This document shows positions 15,301-22,528 of a stretch of DNA of 64,000 nucleotides, piece by piece. The stretch lies in NCBI GenBank assembly GCA_022494885.1, contig JAGVSM010001400.1, forward strand, positions 1 to 64,000. The letters are read 5' to 3'. This DNA is from Micrasema longulum. Its lineage: Eukaryota; Arthropoda; Insecta; Trichoptera; Brachycentridae. How positions within the stretch are numbered: the first letter of the stretch is position 1; each line of letters starts with the position of its first letter. The notes under the pieces were generated by a model. The model had not been told where the DNA came from, searched no databases, and saw nothing but the letters and a program-made list of their open reading frames with translations. Position numbers and translations under genes: made by a program.

Positions 15301-17413
15301 TATTTTTACATGTAAACCACTTGTAAAGTAGGTAATAATTGCCCGCTTAAGGAAATTTTGACTTTGAATAGTTGAAAGTTTGACCGTACTCATCCAATAA
15401 CAATAAAAGAGTTAAGCATCAAATCTTCATGTATTTATCTCTTATACCTTTGCATTAATTAGCTTCCACTATATTGAAGTGTTATTTTTTTTTAACAATA
15501 AAAATAAAGCTCATAAATAAAATCACAGCCATTGCCCACTTCTTTTTTTTAGTGATTAGAACTAAAGACAGTAATTTATCACTTTAGTATTATCGTTAAA
15601 AACTATAAATTAAACTACTTTTAAATACAAAAACTATAAATTAAACTACTTTTAAATACAAAAACTTTTAAAAAAACACGCGTAAACATAAATAAGATTT
15701 ACAATAGCTTTTTAGCTGAAAATATTTTTTTTCATATATGTTAACATTTCAAATTTCAATAAAGGGGAATTTGTATAATGTTGATATATTTCTTCAACAG
15801 ACTCTCAATTGCGTTCTTGAAAAGAAACAAAAATCGATATATAATAATTGCCCACCACAAATTTCAATGATTGTCCGGCTGGGCAATCATTGAAATATAG
15901 GTTAGAAATTAACTGACTACCCCCTGGTACTATTTATCTAACAGTAAAAACATGAATTTATTTAATTTTTTTTAAATTAAGCAACATAAAACATATATGA
16001 TATCTTATGCCTAATTAAACTCAAGCAACTTTATTTTACTTTATGTAACTCAATTATAACTTATGTCATAATACGATGGGAAGGCACTAATAAATCAATA
16101 TTCAAACCTCTCGAACCTGCTCAAAAATCAATCTTTAAAATAATTTTTACAAAGCCCTTTAGGTACCCCAGCGTAAAGTTATTTGAAGAATTCGAGATCT
16201 TAGATATAATACAATTATATATTTTTAGTATAATAATGTTTGTGCAAATAAATTATTCTATCAAATCCCAAAAAGAACACTCCCACACTACTAGAAGTCA
16301 AACTAGAGGATGGGTCATGGGGTCCATCACAAACTCTGAATTCGGGCATAGAAATTTCAGGTTTCTGGGCCCCAAAATATTCAATATGTTAAAGATTGCA
16401 AAGATTGCAAAACCACGACCCGGATCCAATTTAACAAATTTGTAAAAAAAATTTGACTGGGTTTAGGTCGAGAAAAATCGGTAAATTTACTCAAAATAAA
16501 TTCCCAATAATATAATATTTTATAACTATACAGTTATATTAACAAGTAGGTAGTAATGTTATTGTTTATTTTTGCATAAAAATGTCTGCCTTAAAATAGG
16601 TTGTACCAAGTTAGGCACACTAGACATGATCCAGAGAAATCTATCACCTAAGTGTTTATGAAGTAAATAAAGTTATTGGTTTTTTGTTGATAAACTATGA
16701 TTATTGTTTACAAAAGTCAAACGTTAGCAAAATCCCTAAGAAATAGTTGATAAATTGAGAAAAGGTCGGCGAGCTTCCAAAATATTTTTTCACGTCTCAG
16801 TAACATCACGCTTTCTGTCGGTAAAGTAGATATTGTGTTTGTATTGAAGCAATAGAGTCATTTTTTTAATATTTTGGTCAACTGTTGAAATGCGTTTATG
16901 ATAAAAGAGCGATCAAAGTGATAGCGGGCAATCATTGTCTACTTTGTTTTATTCTGTATTTCTAGAATGCATTTTTATATTTTTGCCAATTAAGCCAGTA
17001 TTTTGGCACTAAACTAACTAAAACTGTGTGAGTAACCATCGAGTCAAAAACACTCGTCCAGGATTCTCGTTTTATATAACGCCCAGAACTGTATTTGTAA
17101 TCCACCCGAACACGAACAATCAATAAAAAACAAACATTTAATTCTGAGAAGGAAATATGAAAGGCATTTACAGGGCTTATGACCTGTCATTGGCTGGTTG
17201 AAGTGGCCACTTTACCCACTATTTAACATATTCCCTTCTCAAAAATGACTTCTCGGTTGCAACAACTTAGATGTGAATAACTGCCTAGGGAGGAAATCCG
17301 GCAATTCTGCAAGCATTTGGACATACTATAAACATTGTTGAAAATAAACACGTTTAATCCAGAAAACTTACCTGTCTTTGATCGTGGTATCTTTTTGCAT
17401 TGTATGAGAGCAT
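347..17413 (-). CDS. Multi-exon host gene, putative coiled-coil (centrosome/spindle-like) protein, 3' end uncertain
   Basis: Six exons (17413-17372, 13734-13618, 8403-8217, 7791-7718, 3268-2715, 425-353) join through GT-AG junctions with matching phases (0,0,1,0,2) into 349 codons without a stop. Seen in order: a short N-terminus; the motif NPWGRPGGGAPNP at residues 23-35; an Arg/Gly-rich segment around 67-81; a charged helix rich in E and K around 117-140; a KEN motif at 189-191; a Cys cluster CxCxxxCxxxC at 249-259; a proline/glycine-rich stretch; and a second helical segment with AEYLRALTEQVKTQQRQR. I recall similar PGGGAP motifs beside coiled coils in CSPP1/CCDC66-type centrosomal proteins, and KEN is a known APC/C degron, so a microtubule or cell-cycle role is inferred. 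The family is not established. Introns hold LINEs, foldback elements and SINEs. The 3' end is unsure: either TAG at 347-349 or a further exon at 21-1. Confidence 0.72.
353..425 (-). CDS. Exon 6, second helical segment; possibly terminal
   Basis: After an acceptor with a long T run (TTTTTTTTTTAG) the phase-2 frame reads RTRDAEYLRALTEQVKTQQR and then QRV, a typical coiled-coil composition. Two ends are possible. One is splicing at GTG with GTAAAG, phase 0. The other is reading on through VVK to TAG at 347-349, with AATAAA about 15 bases later. The second would make it the last exon; the first would lead to the possible exon at 21-1. Confidence 0.65.
770..1170 (+). mobile_element. LINE 3' end fragment
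   Basis: The broken plus-strand frame RTLEYNIPKMYNML, then NLSGSRERRLLRIWLLE, matches a second copy at 37258-37420 almost base for base. The composition is that of a LINE ORF2 C-terminus. The fragment runs into a short hairpin (GAACTGCA..TGCAGTTC) and an AATAAATAAA tail near 1150-1170, as expected for a 3' end. It is 5' truncated and lies in an intron. Confidence 0.6.
1255..2022 (+). mobile_element. LINE ORF2 C-terminal remnant
   Basis: Frames give the post-catalytic region of a reverse transcriptase: TRILRLLYNSLVRSRLECGS, LIWALHELKYSVMLEMIQKKFLRYLY, and YVPNDYLRQRQLQLFYLPAC. Several stops and a frameshift break it. The 3' end has the repeated TTCAATTCAATTCA tract, shared with the copies at 2024-2645 and 3640-4530, and meets the next, oppositely oriented copy tail to tail. 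Confidence 0.75.
2024..2645 (-). mobile_element. LINE remnant, inverted relative to its neighbours
   Basis: The minus-strand frame TARVFKNTRALRTLYNSLVR, then KSGSMIWGPHELKYSLM, is very close to the plus-strand copy at 3930-4520. It is 5' truncated and ends at the GAATTGAATTGAATT tract. It sits in the intron just downstream of exon 5 of the minus-strand gene. Confidence 0.75.
2715..3268 (-). CDS. Exon 5, longest exon, with KEN motif and Cys cluster
   Basis: The exon has 554 bases, acceptor TTTTATTTTCAG and donor CCGAG with GTAAAC (phase 2). It starts GWTAGKSSEFPPLNHKIPDH. It then has RRFSNIDKENIY with a KEN motif, a Ser/Lys/Asn-rich middle, KCTCKFKCSETC, a TSRRRRG basic patch and a Gly/Pro/Arg-rich end. 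It looks largely disordered. Nearly identical LINE copies in opposite orientations flank it (2024-2645 and 3640-4530). Confidence 0.75.
3640..4530 (+). mobile_element. LINE ORF2 C-terminal remnant
   Basis: The longest of the three related copies. It begins near LQADISNISEWGRRNKLGFN, a region just after the catalytic motif, then TARVSENTRVLRTLYNSLVR and SGSMIWGPHELKYSLM, and YVYPDNYLRQRQ-like sequence, ending at a GAATTGAATTGAATT tract. At least two frameshifts are present. It lies upstream of exon 5 in the gene's transcription direction. Confidence 0.75.
4531..5579. other. Intronic DNA, no gene seen
   Basis: Around 4730-4880 there is a less AT-rich patch with the perfect hairpin GTTGTGAGG..CCTCACAAC. 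A GC-richer block with CCCTGGGATG and CCCAGGGTCC lies near 5250-5310. Neither has an open frame with splice sites. Around 4960-5115 is a very degraded stretch that may be an old family A copy. Confidence 0.5.
5580..6110. mobile_element. Foldback element (copy 1), right arm partly lost
   Basis: The left arm near 5612-5790 contains TCTATGTCTACCGGTTTC, AGACGTACCCGTCT and AACCAACATGC. The right arm survives as TCTCGAAACCGGTAGACATA near 6047-6066. A fuller copy with both arms lies at 51105-51585. The middle here is a purine-rich GGGAGGGGAAG stretch. Confidence 0.7.
6430..7650 (+). mobile_element. LINE remnant with 3' tail
   Basis: Frames read LTLNSDKTKFIRFSATS, then RIKYLGIIIDQYLRWNEQIE, a typical strand and thumb region of a LINE reverse transcriptase. 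After a frameshift comes LIRVILKKTFRYPSDLFF and EFRVLNIIQQYILRTVV, ending at TLLDVKNKI. The 3' untranslated part has a TGTATG microsatellite (7330-7460), then GGGTATGTACCCTTGTTAG and AATAAATAAATAAA. A related 3' tail is at 27590-27720. Confidence 0.8.
7330..7460. repeat. (TGTATG)n-like microsatellite
   Basis: Imperfect alternation of TGTATG, TGTGTA and TATATA units within the 3' region of the LINE remnant. The open frame rich in Tyr and Val across it is an artefact of the repeat. Confidence 0.75.
7718..7791 (-). CDS. Exon 4, charged helical segment
   Basis: Acceptor TTTGTTTTTAG and donor TTG with GTAAGT bound 74 bases. Two of the three frames stop within four codons; the third reads DIINYKRLIKEEEAKKNLEVDRKL. 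It needs one base from the previous exon, which supplies G and makes Asp. The spacing of E, K and L suggests an amphipathic helix or coiled coil. It lies just downstream of a LINE tail that ends near 7650. Confidence 0.78.
8100..8175. repeat. Element end shared with 63925-63990 (inverted)
   Basis: The reverse complement of AAACCGGTCGGTAG and CAGTGGTTAAAAACAAAG matches the last 70 bases of the window (CTTTGTTTTTAACCACT and ACCTACCGGTTT). This is probably one terminus of a foldback family related to the ACCGGTTTC elements. Confidence 0.45.
8217..8403 (-). CDS. Exon 3, Arg/Gly-rich and strongly GC-rich
   Basis: This 187-base exon is an island of very high GC in AT-rich intron. After acceptor TTTTATAG one frame runs through 62 codons: FQRYQFPEKSTIERRR, then an RGRSGGRIRGRD basic segment, QLCYHPGARATVENLLRW, and a hydrophilic end QVQYRKCL. 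The donor is CTCG with GTAAAT and leaves one base (phase 1), exactly what the next exon needs. An in-frame GTGAGG inside the exon could act as an alternative donor after residue 16. Confidence 0.75.
8530..8785 (+). mobile_element. tRNA-derived SINE-like element
   Basis: The body reads TGTGTGTGAAATAGAACC and CCCTGGACGAGTGGC, shared with 19390-19500, 28775-28940, 30090-30160 and 36170-36410. It is followed by box A/B-like sequence TGGTTAGTGCGTTCGCCTAC and TTCGATTCCCAG. The order of body and head differs from a simple SINE, so two fragments may be joined. Confidence 0.5.
8920..9330. repeat. Direct repeats of an unclassified element
   Basis: TGAAGAAGTTCAGCCC, ATATTCTTAC and GCGGTAAAAATTA occur at about 8925-9020 and again at about 9215-9320. 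A second module, GTAAGTCAACTGAC..CATCGAGAAGA..GGGAAGA..ACTTGAG..CGTCACACG, occurs at 9080-9160 and again at 9795-9865. It looks like pieces of one repeat family in tandem. No coding potential was seen. Confidence 0.5.
9715..9870. repeat. Second copy of the GTAAGTCAACTGAC repeat module
   Basis: Shares with 9050-9160 the start GCAT.ACGTCA, the core GTAAGTCAACTGAC and the end ACTTGAG.CGTCACACG. This copy is about 45 bases longer because of a segment containing AGAGAGTTGAGATAG. Confidence 0.5.
10150..10405. mobile_element. tRNA-like fragment and LINE (RTE-like) fragment
   Basis: On the minus strand 10160-10215 looks like a decayed tRNA or SINE head (GGTACCGTGGCGCAG, TTGGATTGACGG, GGTTCGATTTC). 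On the plus strand 10255-10380 translates to a form of VLRWFGHIER, then KNIYDVYVDGCRKRG, which matches the LINE fragments at 34209-34604 and 37718-38045. Confidence 0.55.
10406..11859. other. Intronic DNA, no gene seen
   Basis: Mostly AT-rich. Around 11095-11160 there is a decayed SINE body (TTTCACACATAGAATTG and ATCCGTCTGGACA). Short open frames at 10704-10943 and 11090-11281 have no splice support or recognisable motifs. Confidence 0.5.
11860..12430 (+). mobile_element. RTE-like LINE ORF2 C-terminal remnant
   Basis: Plus-strand frames give TSEIKRRILVAKKAMTRLTE, then FPIFSYGAETWTVKTRELER, and finally RAAARWIDHVKTTL, the hallmark C-terminal order of RTE-type reverse transcriptases (AKKAM..IFSYGAETW..RW.D.V). 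Frameshifts and stops break it. It lies in intron 2 of the minus-strand gene. Confidence 0.8.
12641..13115 (+). repeat. Family A repeat, 1.2 tandem units
   Basis: Begins ATTCAACAATGTTTGAGTAT and the same head recurs at 13022, giving a unit of 381 bp. Inside are GACCTGTCATTGGCTGG, AAGTGGCCACTTTA and TAGGCAACGCCTGAAAA, shared with all other family A copies. This is the TTTGAGTATGTCC subfamily. Confidence 0.8.
13618..13734 (-). CDS. Exon 2, carries the NPWGRPGGGAP motif
   Basis: Thirty-nine codons follow the acceptor TATTTCAG. Only one of the three frames is open; the other two stop within six codons. It encodes AFDLLRTY, then NPWGRPGGGAPNP, then a basic LRRHN stretch and LDGIYPEKQ. GC content is clearly above the flanking intron. 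The donor is CAA with GTATAA, which is weak but the only GT available. Both ends are phase 0. Confidence 0.78.
13735..14555. other. Intronic DNA, microsatellite only
   Basis: AT-rich with a GT/GA-rich simple repeat at about 14115-14235 (GTGTATGTGAATGTGTG and GAGGGAGAGG). No exon-like island was seen. Confidence 0.5.
14560..14885 (-). mobile_element. SINE-like element, paired with 60765-60935
   Basis: On the minus strand it begins GGGTGTTTTCACACTAGAAT and runs through GACTGGTACCTGAAGC, the same body as the SINE at 22607-22871. On the plus strand, 14570-14720 is closely similar to 60765-60935 (AGAGTTGTTGT.TCACACAGAACCACAG and ACCTTCTATG.AGG). Probably a composite of two elements. Confidence 0.5.
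14915..15065 (-). repeat. Degraded family A copy
   Basis: GTTACACAGGGGTTAATCAGC, CAATGACAGGTGATTAGCC and GCCTAGACTTCCATATTTCC correspond to the family A core read on the minus strand, with many changes. Confidence 0.55.
15598..15665. repeat. 31-bp tandem duplication
   Basis: AACTATAAATTAAACTACTT followed by TTAAATACAAA occurs twice in a row without a difference, so the duplication is recent. Confidence 0.8.
16080..16480 (+). mobile_element. LINE C-terminal remnant
   Basis: Frames give IFKIIFTKPFRYPSVKLFEE, FEILDIIQLYIF, and then SHTTRSQTRGW with RNFRFLGPKIFNML. This is the same protein region as in the LINEs at 6799-7257 and 19919-20434 (YPS..F.E..vL.I.Q.YI; F.F..PkifN.L). Confidence 0.65.
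17030..17100 (-). repeat. SINE body fragment
   Basis: CATCGAGTCAAAAACACTCG then TCCAGGATTCTCGTTTTA matches 28866-28910 and 36333-36375, the antisense SINE body with CTCGTCCAGG. Confidence 0.5.
17155..17345. repeat. Family A fragment, partly palindromic
   Basis: The plus-strand core (AGGGCTTATGACCTGTCATT and AAGTGGCCACTTTA) is followed by the head in inverted orientation (CCTAGGGAGGAAATCC and GCAAGCATTTGGACATAC). It lies immediately upstream of exon 1 of the minus-strand gene, in the intron that follows it. Confidence 0.7.
17372..17413 (-). CDS. Exon 1 (start codon exon) of the 349-codon gene
   Basis: Reads MLSYNAKRYHDQRQ and then a strong donor, CAG followed by GTAAGT. The ATG has adenines at -3 to -1, a favourable insect context. 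The same frame meets TAA about ten codons upstream, so this ATG is the likely start unless an unseen acceptor lies in between. A CAG at about 17438-17440 could be the acceptor of an exon beginning in the 5' untranslated region. The donor is phase 0 and fits the next exon. Confidence 0.68.
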
Positions 17414-17805
17414 TTTATCAATTGATGTAACAAATAACTTTTATCTGATTGAATCATAAAGAACGTAGTTTTTTAATGAATTTTAGAAATATGTTTTACT
17501 ATTTTCCCTTCTAAATCCAGGAATCGATGTTTTAAATAACAAAGATAACAATTATTGCTGGATTCGTTTTTTTACGACACCTTGAACGTATTAAGTTAAA
17601 TAAATACTGATTCGCAAATCATACATGTAAAAGAGTACAATTTATACACTGAAAACCAGGTGAAAAGCACGTGTCTTGATGTAAAATTCGGCTTATACTG
17701 AATGTGGTAACATTAAAAGCCTCTATAGTTTTCAACAGTGATTGAAATGGAAAACTCGAATTGACATTCGTTTTTTTTTCAGGGAAAAAGAACCAATTTA
17801 GTAAG

Positions 17806-18486
17806 AACAATATTTTGAGTTTGTCCAAATTTTTGTAGACAAGGACTGGATTCAACTCCCTGGGGAGCTGTTTATATTAACATATTACAACAGCGATGAA
17901 GAACATTTAAGAGAACGAAATATAGAAGTGTAGGCATCTACAGGGCTTGTGACCTGTCAATGGCTGGTTTAAGTGGCCACTTTACTCACTGTGTAACATT
18001 CACCATTCTGCCAATATTTGAACATCTATATTCCTTCAATTCTTTCATCTGTTGATTTTTGTGAAGTTAAAGGGCTGAAACCTTGATTTATGCGGGTGAG
18101 ATTCATCTAATTGAATTATTTCACCTACATACTAGGCAAAGCCTGAAAATGTTATTTTTTCAATTTCTATACTTCTTTATGGACCAGGTGGATTTATCAA
18201 CAATATTTTGAATTAGTCCAAATTTTTGTAAATGTAGGTGAAATAATTCAATTAGATGAATCTCACCCGCATAAATAAAAGTTTCAGCTCTTTAACTTCA
18301 CAAACATCAACAGATGAAATAATTGAAGGAATATAGATGTTAAAATATCGGCAGAATGGTGAATGTTACACTGTGTGTAAAGTGGCCACCTAAAGCAGCC
18401 ATTGACAGGTCATGAGCCCTGTAGATGCCGATACCTCTGTATTACCTTCTCTTAAATGTTCTTCATCTCTGTTGTAACATGTTATT
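17806..18486. repeat. Family A copies in inverted pair (large palindrome)
   Basis: A full plus-strand unit begins AACAATATTTTGAGTTTGTC at 17806, with the head repeated at 18199 (period 393). From about 18233 a minus-strand copy follows immediately, ending at the shared boundary TGTTGTAACATGTTA. The two arms could form a hairpin of about 260 bp. Confidence 0.85.
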
Positions 18487-19385
18487 TAGTATTATTTATA
18501 CATATAGGCTTTTGATACAGTATCTCATGTAATACTTCTAAAAAATCTAACACCTATCTGTATCAAAGAAGCAGAATATCAATATAACATATTTAAGAAA
18601 AAAGCAAAAAGTTATATATGTAATTCTCTTTTGTGTCGCACTAATTCAACAGTATGCGTCGATAGTTTAAAACATTTCGCACTTTTGCAAATCCAAGTTT
18701 TCAGATATTTCGTTTGTTTTATGTGTCAAATTAAATTATTTAAGTATCGTAAAAAGCAACTTCCATCACTGTATTGAATAAGCCGATTTTTCGTCTATTT
18801 ACTGGTTCCTTTAGTTATCATAATATAATAAGAAAGGTCGAGGAATGAGGTCAAGAATATTATACGCTGCGGTTTTGTATTCTGCATAAAGGCGGTTACA
18901 ATCGATTTCTTCAAAAAGAGACTGATGACGTTGCCGAATATTATCATTGTTATCGAAATATCCTTAGACAAAAACATCAAAATTCCAATCAATCAACTAT
19001 GAATGACTTTTTTGTCTTTAAACCCACCCCCTTTACTTATAACATGTCGTGCCGAGATCAAGTTACGCAAAACTTTCTTTTGAAGCCTCGAAATAAATTA
19101 ACTCGTAAAATATTATTAAAATAGATGGCTTTTATCTAACTTTTCTTTCGAGGAAAAAAAATGATAAAAAATTGAGTCTGATTAATAAATGTAAATAAAT
19201 ACCGATGTGTGTTTATTAAAATTGAATTATGACAATTCTGTCAAAAATATGTAAATCAAAAAATAACTGTAAAAATATTAAATATGTCTGATGACATACA
19301 ACAAAATAATAAAATTTGGTAAATGTGGCAGCCGAATAGTTATTTTGACTGAAATATATATTTTCTGTGTCCAGGCGGATGAAGA
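18487..19385. other. Intergenic, no feature seen
   Basis: AT-rich, with a short open frame on the minus strand at 18795-18992 that has no motif or splice support. Confidence 0.5.
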
Positions 19386-19510
19386 ATACAGTTCTGTGTG
19401 TGCTATAGAACCAAAATCCTGGACGAGTGCTTTCGACTTGATGGCTACTCTCAGGCGAATATCCTTGAAAAAAGGTTAACTTGAGGTTCTGGGTTCGATA
19501 TAAAATATTT
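19386..19510 (+). mobile_element. SINE fragment
   Basis: GTTCTGTGTGTGCTATAGAA and CCTGGACGAGTGCTTTCGAC, then GATGGCTACTCTCAGG and a tRNA B-box-like GGTTCTGGGTTCGATA. Same family as 8530-8785 and 36170-36410, in sense orientation. Confidence 0.6.
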
Positions 19511-19689
19511 GCTTTTCATTTATTCATTTTTTGTTTATTTACTTTTTATTTGTTTATTTATTTATTTAATGCACAAAATACACAATTTTATCATACGCAA
19601 TAATATGTTTTTTATGTCCCGACTAGTTAGAAAATTCCGTGTTAAGTCGGGACTCTTCGATATATACGAGTAAATCAAAAATATTTATT

Positions 19690-19785
19690 GACATATTAAA
19701 ACAATATACAAAATAATCAAAGCAATATACAAAATAATCAAAACAATATACAAAATAATCGAAACAATATACAAAATAATAATAG
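19690..19785. repeat. 20-bp minisatellite
   Basis: The unit CAATATACAAAATAATCAAA repeats about five times with single-base variants. The minus-strand frame (YFVYCFD repeats) is an artefact of a period close to 21. Confidence 0.8.
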
Positions 19786-19918
19786 AAAAATATAAATAGT
19801 AAAAATTTATACATGTCGAAAAATGGATTGCAGAAAAGTTATATAATAATACGTATATAATACGATATACACAAATACGTATATGGATAATAATGAAGAC
19901 AGCAGCGATGTTATATAT

Positions 19919-20840
19919 TTATTCCCGAAGCAATCTCATACAGTAGTCTCTACCCCTCGATACAATCCAATTATGGATCTTCATCTTAAATACAGACGTT
20001 GTTTTGGAGAACTTAATATATTCATCCAAGACGTTGAACACTCTTGGAGCTATATATGAAAAGTGTCTCCGAGCAAACATCGTACATGTTCTCGGTATTA
20101 AGAAGTTGAGGTTACGCGAAAACCTCGTACGGGCATTCTGTTGGGACCTCCTTCCGTAGTCGCCTGAACAGAAAATTGACAATACATTCTTGATATAGAT
20201 TTGACGAATATTAAGAACTTTTAACAATTGAAATAATGGTTCAGATGGGTAGGTCGGAGGGAACCGAAGCATAACTCTGAGAATATTTTTTTGCGTCCTG
20301 ATAAGGGGGTTCATGACAATTGTCGAGCAACCTCCCCAGCCAATTATGCCATTAGAAGCCACCGATTGGAAAAGCGCAAAGTAGACATTTTTAAGAGTGC
20401 TAACGTCCAGGGTGTTTTTGAGTGAGCTAGACATGACACAGTTTTCTTAATCTAGATACCAGGGACTGAACCTGTGTCTTCCATCGCAAATTTCTGTCAA
20501 TTACAATGCCTAGATAGTTTATATTATCAACTGGTTTGAATAATTGACACGAATTTCTAGAGGTAATATGTAGCTTTAAACTGGCTTCAAGTGGTGACCC
20601 ATCTCTTATACTAAATGTAAGATATTTTGTTTTATCCACATTTAGCGTTAGCAGATTGTCATTCAGCCAGTTTTTTAATCTTCTCATTCCACAATTTGCT
20701 TTTGAAACACAGAGTTCCAGTCACTAGCCCCAAACAAAACAATTGTGTTTTCAGCAAACGCTATAGTTTTTCCGCCATTCCTCAAATCACACAAAGTTAA
20801 TAAGGAGATTTAACACTGCAATATTTCACTATCGCTGCAC
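19919..20840 (-). mobile_element. LINE reverse-transcriptase remnant
   Basis: Read on the minus strand: IAFAENTIVLF (the catalytic FADD position decayed to FAEN), then RRLKNWLNDNLLTLNVDKTK, INYLGIVIDRNLRWKTQVQS, a frameshift near 20430, then SVASNGIIGWGG, ILRVMLRFPPTYPSEPLFQL and LNFLIPRTCTMFARRHFSYI, ending RDYCMRLLRE with a stop at 19919. It is jockey- or CR1-like; the clade cannot be settled by eye. The copy is inactive. Confidence 0.85.
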
Positions 20841-21249
20841 TGACTCAAAAGCGTAAGACTGATCGCCTTACATTCCTGTAACACATGATCGAGATATCAT
20901 GTGCGGATTAAGATTTGATCAAATTAAAAATCAATCGAATGACAATACGGCTCCGTATTGTAAAAGCTGGTGCAACAAATTGAGGTCTAAATAACTATTG
21001 ATTGATTTGGTGTTTATTTTGTAGAACTCCGTATTTAAACTTATAATTATAAATAAAACACTTATTTGAGTCTACTGAACACTTTATTTTATTTTAACAA
21101 ATACAAAAACGAAAATTTCGTGACATGGGGGATTTTCAATTTGAAAATGCCCTAACAAGGCTAAACAATCGGCACGAATTTTTTATTTTTTTAATATTTG
21201 TAAAAATAAAATAAAGTGTTCAATCGACTCAAAGCAGTGTTTAATTTTT

Positions 21250-21335
21250 TTATTTATTAGTCTAAATAACTCCCTAGGGAGGAAATCCAGCTTGTCTACA
21301 AATATTAGGACATACCTAAAACATTGTTGAATAAA
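21250..21335 (-). repeat. Family A head fragment
   Basis: AACTCCCTAGGGAGGAAATC and AAACATTGTTGAAT correspond to the inverted head of the TTTGAGTATG subfamily. Confidence 0.6.
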
Positions 21336-21785
21336 AATCATTTACCTGCCATTTAAATAACTGCAAACTTTGGGTTCTATTTAGATTAACGAAGAAAATG
21401 TTAGGGTAGATCCCAAATTATGGTATCATTGACACGCACATTTTTGTTACCATTAAAGAAATAGCCTACCAATTTTTCGCCATGCGTCGTGGAAATATCC
21501 TACTACGACGTACTGTCACACGGTTTTCACATAAAAAACAATAATAGTTGTAACAATTGGATATTTATTCAATAAACGTAAAAGTTTTTTGGCGAACTTC
21601 CAACTTCGCGAAACGGAATGTTGAAGTGTTATCAAATACCTGTTTATTCAAATATTTCTGCACAATTATTTGTTTTACAACCAAGATAACAGGATTATGG
21701 TAATCAAGTTTCTAATTCAATCAATTTGCAGGTTTTAAAAATGCATGTAGGTAATATATGTCAAGACATTATTACTAATAACATA

Positions 21786-22370
21786 TTTTTAACAATATTT
21801 TGAGTTTGTCCAAAATTTTGTAGACTGGAAGGACTGGATTCAACTCCCTGGGGAGCTGTTTATATTAACATATTACAACAGAGATGAAGAACATTTAAGA
21901 GAAGGCAATATAGAGATGCCTGGACTTCTACATTACCTTCCCTTAAATGTTCTTCATCTCTGTTGTAATATGTTAATATTAACAGCACCCCAGGGAGTTG
22001 AATCCAGTCCTTGTCTACAAAAATTTGGACAAACTCAAAATATTGTTGATAAATTACCTGGTTCATGAAGAAGTATAGAAATTGAAAAAATAATCTTTTC
22101 AGGCGTTGCCTAGTATGTAGGTGAAATAATTCAATTAGATGAATCTCACCCGCATAAATAAAGGTTTCAGCTCTTTAACTTCACAAACATCAACAGATGA
22201 AAGAATTGAAGGAATATAGATATTCAAATATAGAATGGTGAATGTTACACAGTGTGTAAAGTGGCCACTTAAACCAGCCATTGACAGGTCATAAGCCCTG
22301 TAGATGCCTGGACTTATATATTACCTTCTCTTAAATGTTCTTCATCTCTGTTGTAATATGTTAACATTTT
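21786..22370. repeat. Family A copies with a near-perfect hairpin
   Basis: From 21786 to about 22050 the head (AACAATATTTTGAGTTTGTC ... TCTAC) is followed directly by its inverted copy ending CAAACTCAAAATATTGTT, so about 130 bases fold back on themselves. A full minus-strand unit continues to 22370 and ends at the shared boundary TGTTGTAATATGTTA. Confidence 0.85.
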
Positions 22371-22528
22371 TTTTATTTATGTAAATATCGAATAAACAAA
22401 GAACATAATACGTTTCAGTAAATTAATCAAATCCTTCTTTGCCACAACTTCATCTCCATTTTCTTATATCAAGTTATTTAAAACTTGTTGTAAATAGCCC
22501 CAACCATAAATCATAGGAACGTGAATAC

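Noticed and set aside
19690..19785. CRISPR-like array
   Set aside because: Units follow each other without spacers, and the host is a eukaryote.
19623..19814. Minus-strand frame with YFVYCFD repeats
   Set aside because: Artefact of the 20-bp minisatellite.
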